A stretch of DNA of 43,116 nt from Gammaproteobacteria bacterium. Its GTDB lineage: Bacteria; Pseudomonadota; Gammaproteobacteria; Pseudomonadales; Azotimanducaceae. The number at the start of each line of letters is the position of its first letter. Position 1 is the first letter of the stretch. The notes under the pieces are model-generated. The model saw only the letters and a list, made by a program, of their open reading frames with translations. It did not search any database and was not told where the DNA came from. Shown here piece by piece: positions 23,990-32,481 of the stretch. Made by a program: the position numbers and the translations under genes. The stretch spans positions 1 to 43,116 of the forward strand of contig JAPOYI010000115.1 of assembly GCA_026706665.1 (NCBI GenBank), written 5' to 3'.

Positions 23990-26461
23990 CTACGCGTCAA
24001 CGAAACGCAAGGTGCGCCTGATGTCGATGATGCGCTCGACGGTGGACTTCAGCTCCTGCTCGGTGGGCGTTATGTGAACCTCGTCCCTGAACGCGTTGCC
24101 GCCGTACCCCCGGTCCACGCATTCTTCGAGAAGCTCGATGGCCGCTCTTTCCCAGGGGCGCGTGTTGCCGCCGATGTAGATGGCGTGGATGCGCACGCCG
24201 CGCCGTCCGGCGATGGCGCAGGCTTCCAGGAACCAGTCGCTGATCCGGTCCCTCATGTGCCGATTTCGCTGTCCCTGGGTGGCGGCAATGGAGAAGGGCG
24301 CCGCGCCGTTCACGGGCGGGCTGTCCCCGACCCGGACCAGGTCATCCGCCCGTCCATAGGCGCTGAACGGCGATGTCAGCCGGCAAAAGTGTCCGTTCCG
24401 TGCGGGCCGGCCCCGCAGACCGAACAGGTTGGCGGGGTTCGTCAGCACGTCCGCCGCGTCCGTGCCCGCGGTCGGCGAATTGGCATCGTAGCCCCGGAAG
24501 AGTTGCCAGGGCGTCATGTCTTCGAGCGCGTTCTCCCAGATCGCCCGATGCGCGTCGATGACCACCTTGTCCGACGGTATCGCGGGATCCCTCGCCGACA
24601 GGTCGGGGTGGAGCGCCTGGAAGCCGTCGAGCACGGCGGATGTGCCGGTGGGGGTGAACACGCCGTTCGCATCGACATCGAAGCCGCCGGCAAAGGCTGT
24701 CGCGTCTTCGGCGGAGACGGCTGCCCGGTAGCCGGCATGTGAGGAGTTCCAGAAGTATGCGCTGCAATTGGGGTATAGGAAGTCCGGATTGGAACTGACC
24801 GCGCCGGCCGGATCGAAATGCCCGAAACTTCGGCCGCGCCTGACCCGCCCGAAATACGCGGCGCCGTCCGACACGATCACGATGGACTTCTCCACGAACT
24901 GCGAGCAACCCTGGGTCGATCCTCCGTCGAGGCACGGGGTGCGCGGCAGGGCGTCGTCAGATGCGCTCTTCGTCTGCCACACGTCGCGCCATAGCGGCGA
25001 TAGCGTCCTGAGACCCCAGACGATGCCGAGGTGCAGGAACGTCTGGCCGCCGACCGACGAATGCGGATCCACTACGCGGTATTGGTCCACTGCCCCGAGC
25101 GCGGTGGCGTCGTCCGTCAGGGGCACGATCGGCGCTTCGGCGCAAAACAGGCTGCCGCCGCCGTCCGTGGCGCGCAGGTGCCAGTGGTTGTCGGAGGTGG
25201 GCAGCAGGTGGCGTCCGGCAATCGTCGGGTCGTAATCCGGATCGAGCGTCTTGTACAGGACATCGTTGAGCAGGCCATCGGCAAAGCCGCCGATCCGCGC
25301 GTCCGGCCAGGAGTACGCCGTGAAACGGGAGTTGGGATCGCTCGCGTCCGGAGGCGCGTCGGAGAGATGCAGGGGAAGGTTCGCGAGGCTGTCGGCGCCG
25401 GGTTCCCAGCCCGCCACCGTCTTGCTGGCGGGCCAGTTGCCGGTGTCCGAAGCGTCCCACCCGTCGGGCCTCGCGGTCGGATCCCAGTACGCTCCCCACC
25501 GCGCCATCACGCAGCCGTTCCAGAAGTCCTTTCCCTCGAAATTCCAGGTGCCGACGGCGGGCGACTGACCGGATACGTCCTCCGTGCCCGGTTTGCGCAG
25601 GTTCCAGTCGGCGGCCTCCCGGAAGTCGGGCAGACTGCGCACCGCCAGCGGCCCCATGTCGTCGCCGGTGCCGTAGGAATGGAACGTATCGACCCAATGG
25701 TCTTCGGTGTCGCGGGAAGTCTTCGTGTTGTAGTGGGCGCCGGTGAGCATGCGCACGTAGCGTTCCTTGGCGGTCGTCCTGGACATCCCGGACGTGTCCG
25801 CGACGTTGACGACGTTCGAGAACGGCGCGAGAGAAAGCGTGACGATACCGGGATTCGTTGCCGATACGGCGCTCACGGTTTGCCTGATCGTGCGGACGGA
25901 GGCTTTCAGCGCGTCGAGCTTCGAGACAGTCCAACCCTGCGGTCTGACTCCCATGGAACGCGATATGTCGATGGCGAGGGCGAATTCGAACTGGGTCGCA
26001 TCGAACACCACGATGACCCGCTCCCCCTGCAGGGATGCCTGGCCCTCGGTGCCGCTCGATCCCCACAGGTCCGTGAACCTGAAACTGGCGTTTCCCTGGA
26101 CGCTGATGGTCGTCCGGTTGGTGGAGAAATCGTGCTTGACGACGACATTGTCCTTGTCGATGGTGATGTCGCTCAGCAGCCCGCGCATGAAGTTCGCGAC
26201 GCGCTCCCTGATCTGCTCCTCGGCGACGGACAGGTCTCCCCGCATGAAGTGGGCGGACGCGGAAACGCTGGCGCGCAGCGCGGCGTCGATTTCTTCCCTC
26301 TGCGCTTCGCGCCAGCCGTAATTCGACATCAGGGCGCCGACGCTCGACATCACCAGCATCGCGAGGCTCCCGCCGATCAACATGGCGCCGCCCCCGCGGG
26401 ACCTCGCGAACGCGGCGACCGGTCGCTTGAGCCCCCTGGTCCAGACCGCTCCGGCCTTCAT
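23990..26461 (-). CDS. TadG-like pilus protein with von Willebrand factor A domain
   Basis: An 823-aa protein anchored by one N-terminal helix (residues 26-47, GAMLIGGSLAMLVMSSVGAL) that fits the TadG N-terminus, followed by a helical stalk. A vWA domain begins at about 148 with the metal-site motif DISRS (165-169, DxSxS) and later VIVSDG, separated by a very large, Trp/Asp/Gly-rich insertion (about 230-520). The end (RRGVRIHAIYIGG...RAAIELLEECVDRGY) resumes the vWA core. Proteins of this type are inserted in Tad loci next to TadE/TadF and may be pilus-tip or surface adhesins with metal-dependent binding. It is about twice the size of simple TadG proteins. It follows two TadE-like minor-pilin genes and precedes tadA. 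Confidence 0.88.
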   Translation of the reverse strand: MKAGAVWTRGLKRPVAAFARSRGGGAMLIGGSLAMLVMSSVGALMSNYGWREAQREEIDAALRASVSASAHFMRGDLSVAEEQIRERVANFMRGLLSDITIDKDNVVVKHDFSTNRTTISVQGNASFRFTDLWGSSGTEGQASLQGERVIVVFDATQFEFALAIDISRSMGVRPQGWTVSKLDALKASVRTIRQTVSAVSATNPGIVTLSLAPFSNVVNVADTSGMSRTTAKERYVRMLTGAHYNTKTSRDTEDHWVDTFHSYGTGDDMGPLAVRSLPDFREAADWNLRKPGTEDVSGQSPAVGTWNFEGKDFWNGCVMARWGAYWDPTARPDGWDASDTGNWPASKTVAGWEPGADSLANLPLHLSDAPPDASDPNSRFTAYSWPDARIGGFADGLLNDVLYKTLDPDYDPTIAGRHLLPTSDNHWHLRATDGGGSLFCAEAPIVPLTDDATALGAVDQYRVVDPHSSVGGQTFLHLGIVWGLRTLSPLWRDVWQTKSASDDALPRTPCLDGGSTQGCSQFVEKSIVIVSDGAAYFGRVRRGRSFGHFDPAGAVSSNPDFLYPNCSAYFWNSSHAGYRAAVSAEDATAFAGGFDVDANGVFTPTGTSAVLDGFQALHPDLSARDPAIPSDKVVIDAHRAIWENALEDMTPWQLFRGYDANSPTAGTDAADVLTNPANLFGLRGRPARNGHFCRLTSPFSAYGRADDLVRVGDSPPVNGAAPFSIAATQGQRNRHMRDRISDWFLEACAIAGRRGVRIHAIYIGGNTRPWERAAIELLEECVDRGYGGNAFRDEVHITPTEQELKSTVERIIDIRRTLRFVDA

Positions 26462-26500
26462 GTCCCGGTCACCTCTCCGTCCCGAATCGCAAGTCGGATG

Positions 26501-27226
26501 CTAACACCAATTGCAGGCGCTGAAGTCGTCGACCGAACCCCACGCCGCGCGCCGTTGCATGACCGGGGAAACATCGAGCCACGCAAGCCCCAGGTGCATG
26601 AATCGCTTGCCGATCAGCCGGGAGCGCGGACCTTCGCCGAAGTGGGAACAACTGTCCACGATCACCCACCACTCCTCCGGCTGCATGTTGCGGCTGGCCC
26701 ATTCGTCGACGGTGGGCGCGGCCTCCGGCCCATCATCGCCATCCGGATCCGCGTCCTCGAACGGCAGAACGGTCGCGTCCTGGGCGAAGAGGTCTCCCTC
26801 GTTCGGCAGCGTCCGGGGGAAGTTCCCGCAGTCCCCGGTGCCATTCGGAAAATCATGATCGTAGAAGGCCTTGGCCACCAACGGCGCACACCACTGGTTG
26901 TCGTCGACGCACGCGGTGCCATCGTGCCGCGTGGTGGCCCGCGTCACGACCGCGACGTGCAGCACGCCGGCGCTTGTCTCGCCCAGCCGTGCCGCGGCCG
27001 CTTCGATCACGTTCTCGACCGACGCGTCGCTCGACCAGTTGCCGCCGCTGGCGATGAGCTCGGCGACGACGAATATCTCGCGGGCGACATCGGTGCGGAA
27101 GGCGGTGAATACGCGCAGATCCCACACCGCCGCCGTCAGCACCAGGATGAACGGCACGAGCACGACGAACTCCACGGCCGCCGAACCGCGTTCGCGGCGG
27201 ACAGGCAGTTGCGAATCGTCGCGCAC
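26501..27226 (-). CDS. TadE/TadF-type pseudopilin (minor pilin) 1
   Basis: A 241-aa prepilin-like protein. The basic leader RRERG is followed by SAAVEFVVLVPFILVLTAAVWDL: glycine 14, then glutamate 19 at +5 and phenylalanine at +6 of the mature form, the Flp/TadE-type prepilin peptidase site, and a single hydrophobic helix. The exported part has five cysteines (ACVDD, WCAPL, GDCGN, DSCSH and CNWC at the end), probably forming disulfides in the periplasm. TadE/F proteins are processed by TadV/CpaA and help start or cap Flp pili. Its start lies 3 bp after the stop of the next upstream pseudopilin gene and it ends 39 bp before the TadG-like start. Confidence 0.85.
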   Translation of the reverse strand: MRDDSQLPVRRERGSAAVEFVVLVPFILVLTAAVWDLRVFTAFRTDVAREIFVVAELIASGGNWSSDASVENVIEAAAARLGETSAGVLHVAVVTRATTRHDGTACVDDNQWCAPLVAKAFYDHDFPNGTGDCGNFPRTLPNEGDLFAQDATVLPFEDADPDGDDGPEAAPTVDEWASRNMQPEEWWVIVDSCSHFGEGPRSRLIGKRFMHLGLAWLDVSPVMQRRAAWGSVDDFSACNWC

Positions 27227-27229
27227 CGT

Positions 27230-27775
27230 TCAGAACGTGCGGCTGTTCCTGCCCCAGCTCTCGTGTTGCCGGTGCATCGCGCCCCAGAGCGGTCGGATCG
27301 GGCCGAACCAGGGCTGTACGGCAAACCGCGAGCGCAGCCGGAGCCAGCTGCCGTCGCCGCCGCAGGAGCCTGTGGTCGCATCGCTCCAGTCCACGTTCGC
27401 TTCGGGATCGTCGTCCCAACTGATCGCGATGCCTATTTCGTCTCCCAGGGTGACTGCGGGCCAGTCGGCACCGAAGCTGAACATGATGTTCACGGTGTCG
27501 TCGTCATTGCGGTCGAACAGCCAGCGCGCCGCGACATCGCGGTCGAACTCTCGCTGTATCGTGTCCTCGCACTGGACGTCGCCGTCGGGCAGGCCGGAGA
27601 TGGCCTTGGCGCTCAGGTGGGTCACGCGCGCGAGCGTCTGATCGATCAGGGAGATGCGGAAGAATTCGCCCGCGAGCCCGAAAAGCGTCAGGGAAGCGAG
27701 GAGCACGAGCACGAACTCGACTGCCATGGCGCCGATCGATCGGCGCCGCGCGAAACCGGATTGTCCTCGTTTCAT
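27230..27775 (-). CDS. TadE-type pseudopilin (minor pilin) 2
   Basis: A 181-aa prepilin-like protein: leader MKRGQSGFARRRSIG, then AMAVEFVLVLLASLTLFGLAGEFF, with glycine 15 and glutamate 20 at +5 and F at +6, matching the TadE cleavage motif. The exported domain begins RISLIDQTLARVTHLSAKAI, a pattern common in TadE proteins, and contains two cysteines. It is the first gene of the second tad segment (two pseudopilins, TadG, TadA, TadB, TadC) and is divergent from the SPOR-domain lipoprotein across 83 bp, so the promoter should lie in that gap. Confidence 0.87.
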   Translation of the reverse strand: MKRGQSGFARRRSIGAMAVEFVLVLLASLTLFGLAGEFFRISLIDQTLARVTHLSAKAISGLPDGDVQCEDTIQREFDRDVAARWLFDRNDDDTVNIMFSFGADWPAVTLGDEIGIAISWDDDPEANVDWSDATTGSCGGDGSWLRLRSRFAVQPWFGPIRPLWGAMHRQHESWGRNSRTF

Positions 27776-27829
27776 TGCCGTTCCTGCCGTGTATGCGCGG
27801 CGCGGTCGGTGTGTGGGAGACTTTTCAAA

Positions 27830-27835
27830 TATACT
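27830..27835 (+). promoter_or_regulatory. Candidate -10 element for the TPR-SPOR gene
   Basis: TATACT, five of six matches to TATAAT, lies 23 bp before ATG 27859 in the divergent gap with the pseudopilin genes. The spacer region CTTTTCAAA upstream is AT-richer than its surroundings, but no convincing -35 is seen. Confidence 0.35.
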
Positions 27836-27858
27836 ACACGGACTTTCGGCCTCGCCAT

Positions 27859-30369
27859 ATGTGGGGAACTGAAGAGGCAGTGTTTCTGGCGCCCGTTCTC
27901 ACCGTGATCCGCGCGTCGGGTTTCGGTTTGGCTTTCGGCGGGGCGGGCCTGCTCATCGGCAGCTGTACAGTCTTGCCGAACGAAGGCGAGACGTTGCGCG
28001 TCAAGCGCGTGGAAGAGGCGGTCTTGCCCATGGCGAAGGTCGCGCTCGAGGCGGAACAGACCGAGACGGCGAAACGCCTGTATCTGCGACTGCTCGAGGT
28101 CGATCCCCGTTCGGTGACAGCGCGCATGGGTTTGGGCGATATCGCCGTCGCGCGGCGGGATTCCACGGCAGCGGCTCGCTGGTACGCGGCGGCGGTCGCC
28201 ATTGCGACCGAGGCGGATGAACGCCACGCCGCGCTGCTTGCGCACGGGCGCGCCGCCCTCGCGGGGGGCGAACTCGAGGCCGCCCGCAAGAGCTTCTCCC
28301 GGCTGGCTTCGGAAAGGGAGAACGCGCCGGTCGCCAGCGTCGCCTGGGGGTTGAACGGTCTGGGGCTGATCGCCCTGCTCGAAGGCGATATTCGAACCGC
28401 CATAGGCTTCATGGAACGGGCTGTGCTGTTTGCGCCCGAAGACAAGATGCTCGCGGACAACCTGGAGCGTGCGCTCGACCTTTCGGCGGGCCTCGTTGCC
28501 GAGACCGAACGCCTTGATCGGGTGCACGATATGGCGGTCGCGCCCGCTGCCCCGCCGGTGGCCGATCCGGCGCCTGTCGCCCCCGCACCGCCACTCGCGG
28601 CGCCTGTCGCGCCGCCGCCGGAGTCCGGGCCTGGGGCCGAACGATCTCCCCAGCCGACGGAACCCGCGCCGATGCGCGGAGAACGTGCCGACGACGAAGG
28701 CGAAGTGGTGGAGGATCGAGCGCGGGAACCACCTGTCCCGGAGTCGAATCCCGAGTCGGAGGAGGGCGGCGGACCCGAACAGCGACCCGGGACAGATCGT
28801 GCCCGAACGGATGCGCTGCCGATGGGATGGCGGGTGGATAGAAGCGAATTGCGTCCCTACGCCATCAAGGTGGACGGGGAGTACTACGTGCGCATCGGCG
28901 CGTACGACTTGCGGGCCGCGGCGGACACCGTCGTGTCAGAACTTCGCGGCGTGACCGCTGAAACCGTTGAGGTGGCGGAGTTCGGCAGGGGCGGCGGCGG
29001 CAATGCCATCGTACTGTACCGCATCCTTGTCGGACCGATCACATCGAAGGCCGGGCTGATCGAGCTGATCGCGACGCTGGACGACCTGGGATATGGCGCC
29101 GCGCGGTTGCCGCCTTCCGTCGCGGCGGAGTCCCGCCCGGCGGTCTCGCGGGCGCCCGCGCCGCCGCACCGGGAGACGGGTCCGGAGTTGCAGGAGGTTG
29201 TCCTGGAATCTGACCGCGGGGAAACCGATGCAACTGCCGCCGCGCCGCAACAGGCGCGCTTGCCGCCGGCGCCCGAGCCGGAAGATGAATCGGGCGACGC
29301 GGTTTCCGGGGAAGTGCCCGCCCCCGGCGAGACGCCTTCGGAGGAAGTGCCGGAGGCCGTGGCCGCGTCGCCGCCGGCCCGGTCGATGCCCGGGTCCGGG
29401 GCGGGCGAGGAGTCGAATGGCGGCGTCTCCGGGGCGGCGCCCCCGGCGGACGAAACGGAATCCCGGGAGGATGCCGCGGCGACACACGGCGCCGCCGACT
29501 CGGCATCGCGTCCTGTCAACCGAAACGAGAACCTCGAAAGTGCGCCGCGATACCTGCAGGTGGGCGCGTATACGGTGCGTTCGACCGCACAGGCTCTCGC
29601 GGCGGAAATCAGGGGAGTCGTGCGTGCGCCGTCTCGCGTTGTCGAAGCCGAGCTCGCGAACGGCGAGACGATGTACCGCGTGCAGGTCGGCCCGGTCGGT
29701 TCGGACCGGGTGATGGCCGAACTCACCGATATGCTCGTCTCCCGGGGCTATGGAACCGTGCGGGTATTGCCGGAGTCCCGAGCGGTCGGCGCGGAGGAAG
29801 TCGATTCGCGGCAATCCCTCCCTTCGGCTTCGCCGCAGCGCAGGGTGAAGGCGTTCATCGTGAGCGAGGATGACGATCGCTTCCTGCAGATGGGCGCGTA
29901 CGCGGTCCGGTCGACGGCGGATACGCTCGCCGCCCAATTGCGCCTGATTGTCCCCGAACCGGTTTTCGTTGTCGCGGCCCGGATCGACGACGGCGGCTAT
30001 CTTTACCGTGTTCGCATCGGTCCGATCGGGTCCGACGATGCGCTCGCGGCGCTGCTCGATGTGATCCGATCCAGCTATGGAACCGGTTGGCTGTTGCCGT
30101 CGATCGGCGGCGACAGGACAAGGACCGCCTTCATCGCCCACGAAGACGCGGAGACGTTCTTGCAGGTGGGCGCCTTTGCGGTCCGTTCGGCGGCGGATGC
30201 GCTCGCTTCGGAACTGCGCGGCCAGGTCGACGGGGAGATCCGCGTCACGGGAGTTTCGAACGGGAATGGTGCCCCGATCTTTCGGGTCCGGATCGGGCCG
30301 ATCGCATCGGAGGATTCGCTGTCGGCGCTGGTCGAAGCCATGGAGTCGCTCGGCTACATGGTGGACTGA
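27859..30369 (+). CDS. TadD-like TPR lipoprotein fused to four SPOR domains
   Basis: An 836-aa predicted lipoprotein. Signal GLAFGGAGLLIGSC puts the lipid-modified cysteine at residue 36. Residues ~50-207 are TPR helices (TAKRLYLRLLEVDPRSVTARMGLG, ARKSFSRLASE, WGLNGLGLIALLEGDIRTAIGFMERAVLFAP), the architecture of TadD, the Tad pilus pilotin-like lipoprotein. A Pro/Ala/Glu-rich linker leads to SPOR 1 (~330-419), a second acidic Pro-rich linker (~420-560), then SPOR 2 (~562-640), 3 (~671-748) and 4 (~763-836); each shows the [YF]xQxGAY.VRS.A..L...YRV[QR][IV]GP pattern. SPOR domains bind glycan strands lacking stem peptides, mainly at division septa. It is encoded opposite to all other tad genes. 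ATG 27859 is the start because it begins the lipoprotein signal. No separate tadD exists in the window. Confidence 0.88.
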   Translation: MWGTEEAVFLAPVLTVIRASGFGLAFGGAGLLIGSCTVLPNEGETLRVKRVEEAVLPMAKVALEAEQTETAKRLYLRLLEVDPRSVTARMGLGDIAVARRDSTAAARWYAAAVAIATEADERHAALLAHGRAALAGGELEAARKSFSRLASERENAPVASVAWGLNGLGLIALLEGDIRTAIGFMERAVLFAPEDKMLADNLERALDLSAGLVAETERLDRVHDMAVAPAAPPVADPAPVAPAPPLAAPVAPPPESGPGAERSPQPTEPAPMRGERADDEGEVVEDRAREPPVPESNPESEEGGGPEQRPGTDRARTDALPMGWRVDRSELRPYAIKVDGEYYVRIGAYDLRAAADTVVSELRGVTAETVEVAEFGRGGGGNAIVLYRILVGPITSKAGLIELIATLDDLGYGAARLPPSVAAESRPAVSRAPAPPHRETGPELQEVVLESDRGETDATAAAPQQARLPPAPEPEDESGDAVSGEVPAPGETPSEEVPEAVAASPPARSMPGSGAGEESNGGVSGAAPPADETESREDAAATHGAADSASRPVNRNENLESAPRYLQVGAYTVRSTAQALAAEIRGVVRAPSRVVEAELANGETMYRVQVGPVGSDRVMAELTDMLVSRGYGTVRVLPESRAVGAEEVDSRQSLPSASPQRRVKAFIVSEDDDRFLQMGAYAVRSTADTLAAQLRLIVPEPVFVVAARIDDGGYLYRVRIGPIGSDDALAALLDVIRSSYGTGWLLPSIGGDRTRTAFIAHEDAETFLQVGAFAVRSAADALASELRGQVDGEIRVTGVSNGNGAPIFRVRIGPIASEDSLSALVEAMESLGYMVD

Positions 30370-30381
30370 CGGACTGACGGG

Positions 30382-31476
30382 TCACCTGTCTTGTTCCGCG
30401 GAACTCAGTCCCAGCATCGGCAGCAGGAACTGGTTGAGGACCGCGCGTTCGCGCCGGGAGATCGCCCTTTCGGGTTCGCCGAGAGCCATGGCGCGGGCCA
30501 TGCTCTTGATGTAGGGGATTTCGAAATCCGGCAGCCGGCCGCCGAAACCGGATCGCAGTTGATCCTGGCTGATGAGCCTCGGCAAGGGGCGCGTGTGATT
30601 CATGACCAGCGTGGATGTCGCGCCGTCGAGGATGCGCAGCCAGCGGATGGCGATCGACACCCCGGCCGGCGTGGGCTCGAATACGATGACATGATTCGAG
30701 ACAAGGTTGCGCAAGGTGTCCAGGTGAAAGACCTGCGCGCCGGAGACCAGGATCATGTGCGCTTGCAGCGACAGGGTTTCGAGCAGGGTGGGCAATCCCC
30801 GGTCGTCGAAGTTCTCTCTTCCGGCCTGGTCGACGGGGTGCGCCACCAGACCGATACGGGGCGACACTCGCGCCTGCAGTTGCTCAAGGGGCATTTCACC
30901 ATCGGTCTCCAGCGCCTGGGCCAGTCCGCGCATGGGCTGGGTGTCGAAGGCGAGAGCAAGGGAGCCGAAGCTTGGGTCGAGGTCCACGCAACTGATGTAG
31001 CGCCCCGCCTCGGCGGCGGTGCGCGCCAGCAGGGTCGTCAACGTATTGGTTCCCATGCCCTTGCCCAGGATCAGCAGAATCCGGCTTGTCTGCACCTCGG
31101 GCCGGTCCTCGTCCGCGTTGACGGCCGCGATTTCGCCTATGGCGTTCCGCAGCCCGGTGGCGTCGAGCGGCTTCGGCAGGTAAAGAAAGACGCCGCCCCG
31201 ATACAGTTCGTTTGCCAGCGCCACGTTGTTTTCCGAGCCTGTGGCGAGCACTATGGTTTCAGGTCTGCAGACCTGCATCAGGGCGGGAATGTAGACGATG
31301 GGATTCTGTTCGCCATCGAGATCGACCAGCAGTATCTCGGGCGAACGGTCCGTGCGATAGGTCGAGGCGGCGGTGCGGACGGTCCCGCGCCGAACGGTCG
31401 CCTGCGGGTCAACCTCGTCGACGATGCGCCGGCTGGCGGTATCGTGCAGGTAGGTGACGAACTCGTTATCGGCCAT
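30382..31476 (-). CDS. tadZ: Pilus assembly / polar localisation ATPase TadZ/CpaE
   Basis: A 364-aa cytosolic protein. Residues 1-120 form a receiver-like domain (EILLVDLDGEQ, PETIVLATG, GGVFLYLPKPLD) as in CpaE/TadZ. The second half is a MinD/ParA-type ATPase fold with RILLILGKGMGTNTLTTLLA (132-151) and ISCVDLDPSFGSLALAFD (161-178). In the phosphate loop the signature lysine (K139) is kept but the second Walker lysine is replaced by N144, as in several TadZ proteins that bind but poorly hydrolyse ATP. It places the Tad apparatus at the pole. It converges on the TPR-SPOR gene with only 12 bp between stops, and follows the small lipoprotein gene by 59 bp. Confidence 0.9.
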   Translation of the reverse strand: MADNEFVTYLHDTASRRIVDEVDPQATVRRGTVRTAASTYRTDRSPEILLVDLDGEQNPIVYIPALMQVCRPETIVLATGSENNVALANELYRGGVFLYLPKPLDATGLRNAIGEIAAVNADEDRPEVQTSRILLILGKGMGTNTLTTLLARTAAEAGRYISCVDLDPSFGSLALAFDTQPMRGLAQALETDGEMPLEQLQARVSPRIGLVAHPVDQAGRENFDDRGLPTLLETLSLQAHMILVSGAQVFHLDTLRNLVSNHVIVFEPTPAGVSIAIRWLRILDGATSTLVMNHTRPLPRLISQDQLRSGFGGRLPDFEIPYIKSMARAMALGEPERAISRRERAVLNQFLLPMLGLSSAEQDR

Positions 31477-31535
31477 CGACTATAGGCGACACGATGCGTT
31501 CCGCGTTGTCGACGTTCATCGATGTACCCTGCCCG

Positions 31536-31757
31536 TCAGTCGGTTCCTTCTTCGCTTTCGCCGGCACCGCGCCACGTCTCGACGCTGTGGGTTGCCGGTT
31601 TGGCGTCGCTCGGCCCTTCGGACAGCTTCCCGGACACGGTCATCACTTCGATTACGAAATCCAGGTACGCGCCGTCCGGAGGCTGCTGCTGTTGCGACTG
31701 ACACGCGGACGACAGCGAACCGAGCGCGACGAGGCCAAGTAAACGCAGGCGTGGCAT
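31536..31757 (-). CDS. Small lipoprotein in the tad locus
   Basis: A 73-aa predicted lipoprotein: MPRLRLLGLVALGSLSSAC, with the lipobox LSSAC and cysteine 19, then QSQQQQPPDGAYLDFVIEVM and a hydrophilic tail. It sits between the secretin and tadZ genes, where many tad loci have the lipoprotein CpaD/RcpB, but it is far shorter than that family and I see no CpaD signature. It may be a minimal pilotin for the CpaC secretin or an unrelated entry. ATG 31757 follows GGGACGAAACCG. Confidence 0.6.
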   Translation of the reverse strand: MPRLRLLGLVALGSLSSACQSQQQQPPDGAYLDFVIEVMTVSGKLSEGPSDAKPATHSVETWRGAGESEEGTD

Positions 31758-32199
31758 CGGTTTCGTCCCGGTTATTCGAGGGACTGGCGATTCTACGGTT
31801 TCGTCGGCGCTGGCCGCAACATGCAATTCCGATTCCGTGGAACGGGAGTATCGTGTCTGTCAGCGCGTTGCGGGGAAGGACACGTCCAGCCGAGCGATGC
31901 CGGATGTCGTTCCCGGGCGCCACCTCGAGCCGCCGAACGGACGGCGGAGTGATGGGCCTGTTCGGCGAGAACGGGCACGGCGCCGCTTTCGCCGCCGGGA
32001 GGGACAAGGCGCGATTGACGCGCGACAGACATGGCGCATCTCTCATTTCAGGCGGCGGACTGTCTCGATACAATACCTGCCGGGCCGCGGAATCCGGACG
32101 CCGTTTCGGAGTGGCCCGGTGCAGGAGTGGCTCAGTGCGAAAACGCGGCTCGGTGCGAAGACGTCAGTGCGTGGCCGCGGTGCGCAAGGCCAACCGAGC
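31758..32199 (+). other. Intergenic region inside the tad locus
   Basis: 442 bp without a convincing gene. A frame from ATG 31952 (MGLFGENGHG..., GGAG 3 nt upstream) to 32203 overlaps the next start in ATGA, but its product is Arg-rich and featureless. Its first ~30 nt, GGCGGAGTGATGGGC and what follows, resemble 39410-39440 and 40259-40289 (see findings). Confidence 0.4.
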
Positions 32200-32481
32200 A
32201 TGACCGCCTACGAAGTCCTTTCCCTGTTGGTTCCGGCGATCATCGGATGCACGCAATGCGGGCTGATCTACTACGGCCTGCATGTGATGCGAGTCGCGAC
32301 GGAAGCCAGGGGGCGCGACATTGACCGGCGCCATGCCGAGACGATGAGGGCATTGGACACGCAACATGCCCGGATGATGAACGCGTTGGACACGCAACAT
32401 GCCCGGATGATGAACGCACTGGACACGCAACGAACGGCAATGCAGGTTCTGATAGAACGGACCGCCTCCCCGCGGGCGTGA
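32200..32481 (+). CDS. Small membrane protein with 11-residue coiled-coil repeats
   Basis: A 93-aa protein of unknown function. One N-terminal transmembrane helix (YEVLSLLVPAIIGCTQCGLIYYGLHV, residues ~4-29) is followed by four 11-residue units: DIDRRHAETMR, ALDTQHARMMN, ALDTQHARMMN, ALDTQRTAMQV. The two middle units are nearly identical in DNA (33-bp tandem repeat at 32350-32382 and 32383-32415, partial third copy to 32432). An 11-residue period is the hendecad pattern of a slightly right-handed coiled coil. AAGG lies 10 nt before ATG 32200. It interrupts the tad operon on the opposite strand, between cpaC and the small lipoprotein. Likely a bitopic inner-membrane protein with a cytosolic helix bundle. 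Confidence 0.6.
   Translation: MTAYEVLSLLVPAIIGCTQCGLIYYGLHVMRVATEARGRDIDRRHAETMRALDTQHARMMNALDTQHARMMNALDTQRTAMQVLIERTASPRA
32350..32432 (+). repeat. 33-bp tandem repeat inside the coiled-coil gene
   Basis: Two full 33-bp copies differing at one or two bases plus a 17-bp partial copy; each encodes ALDTQHARMMN. The period is a multiple of three, so copy number changes keep the frame. Confidence 0.85.

Noticed and set aside
22790-24742. 650-codon + strand frame opposite tadA
   Set aside because: Antisense to the intact ATPase with all catalytic motifs; composition typical of a shadow frame.
25031-27907. 958-codon + strand frame opposite the TadG and TadE genes
   Set aside because: Longer than any of the real genes beneath it but spans gene boundaries and has no recognisable domain; the minus strand shows prepilin and vWA motifs.
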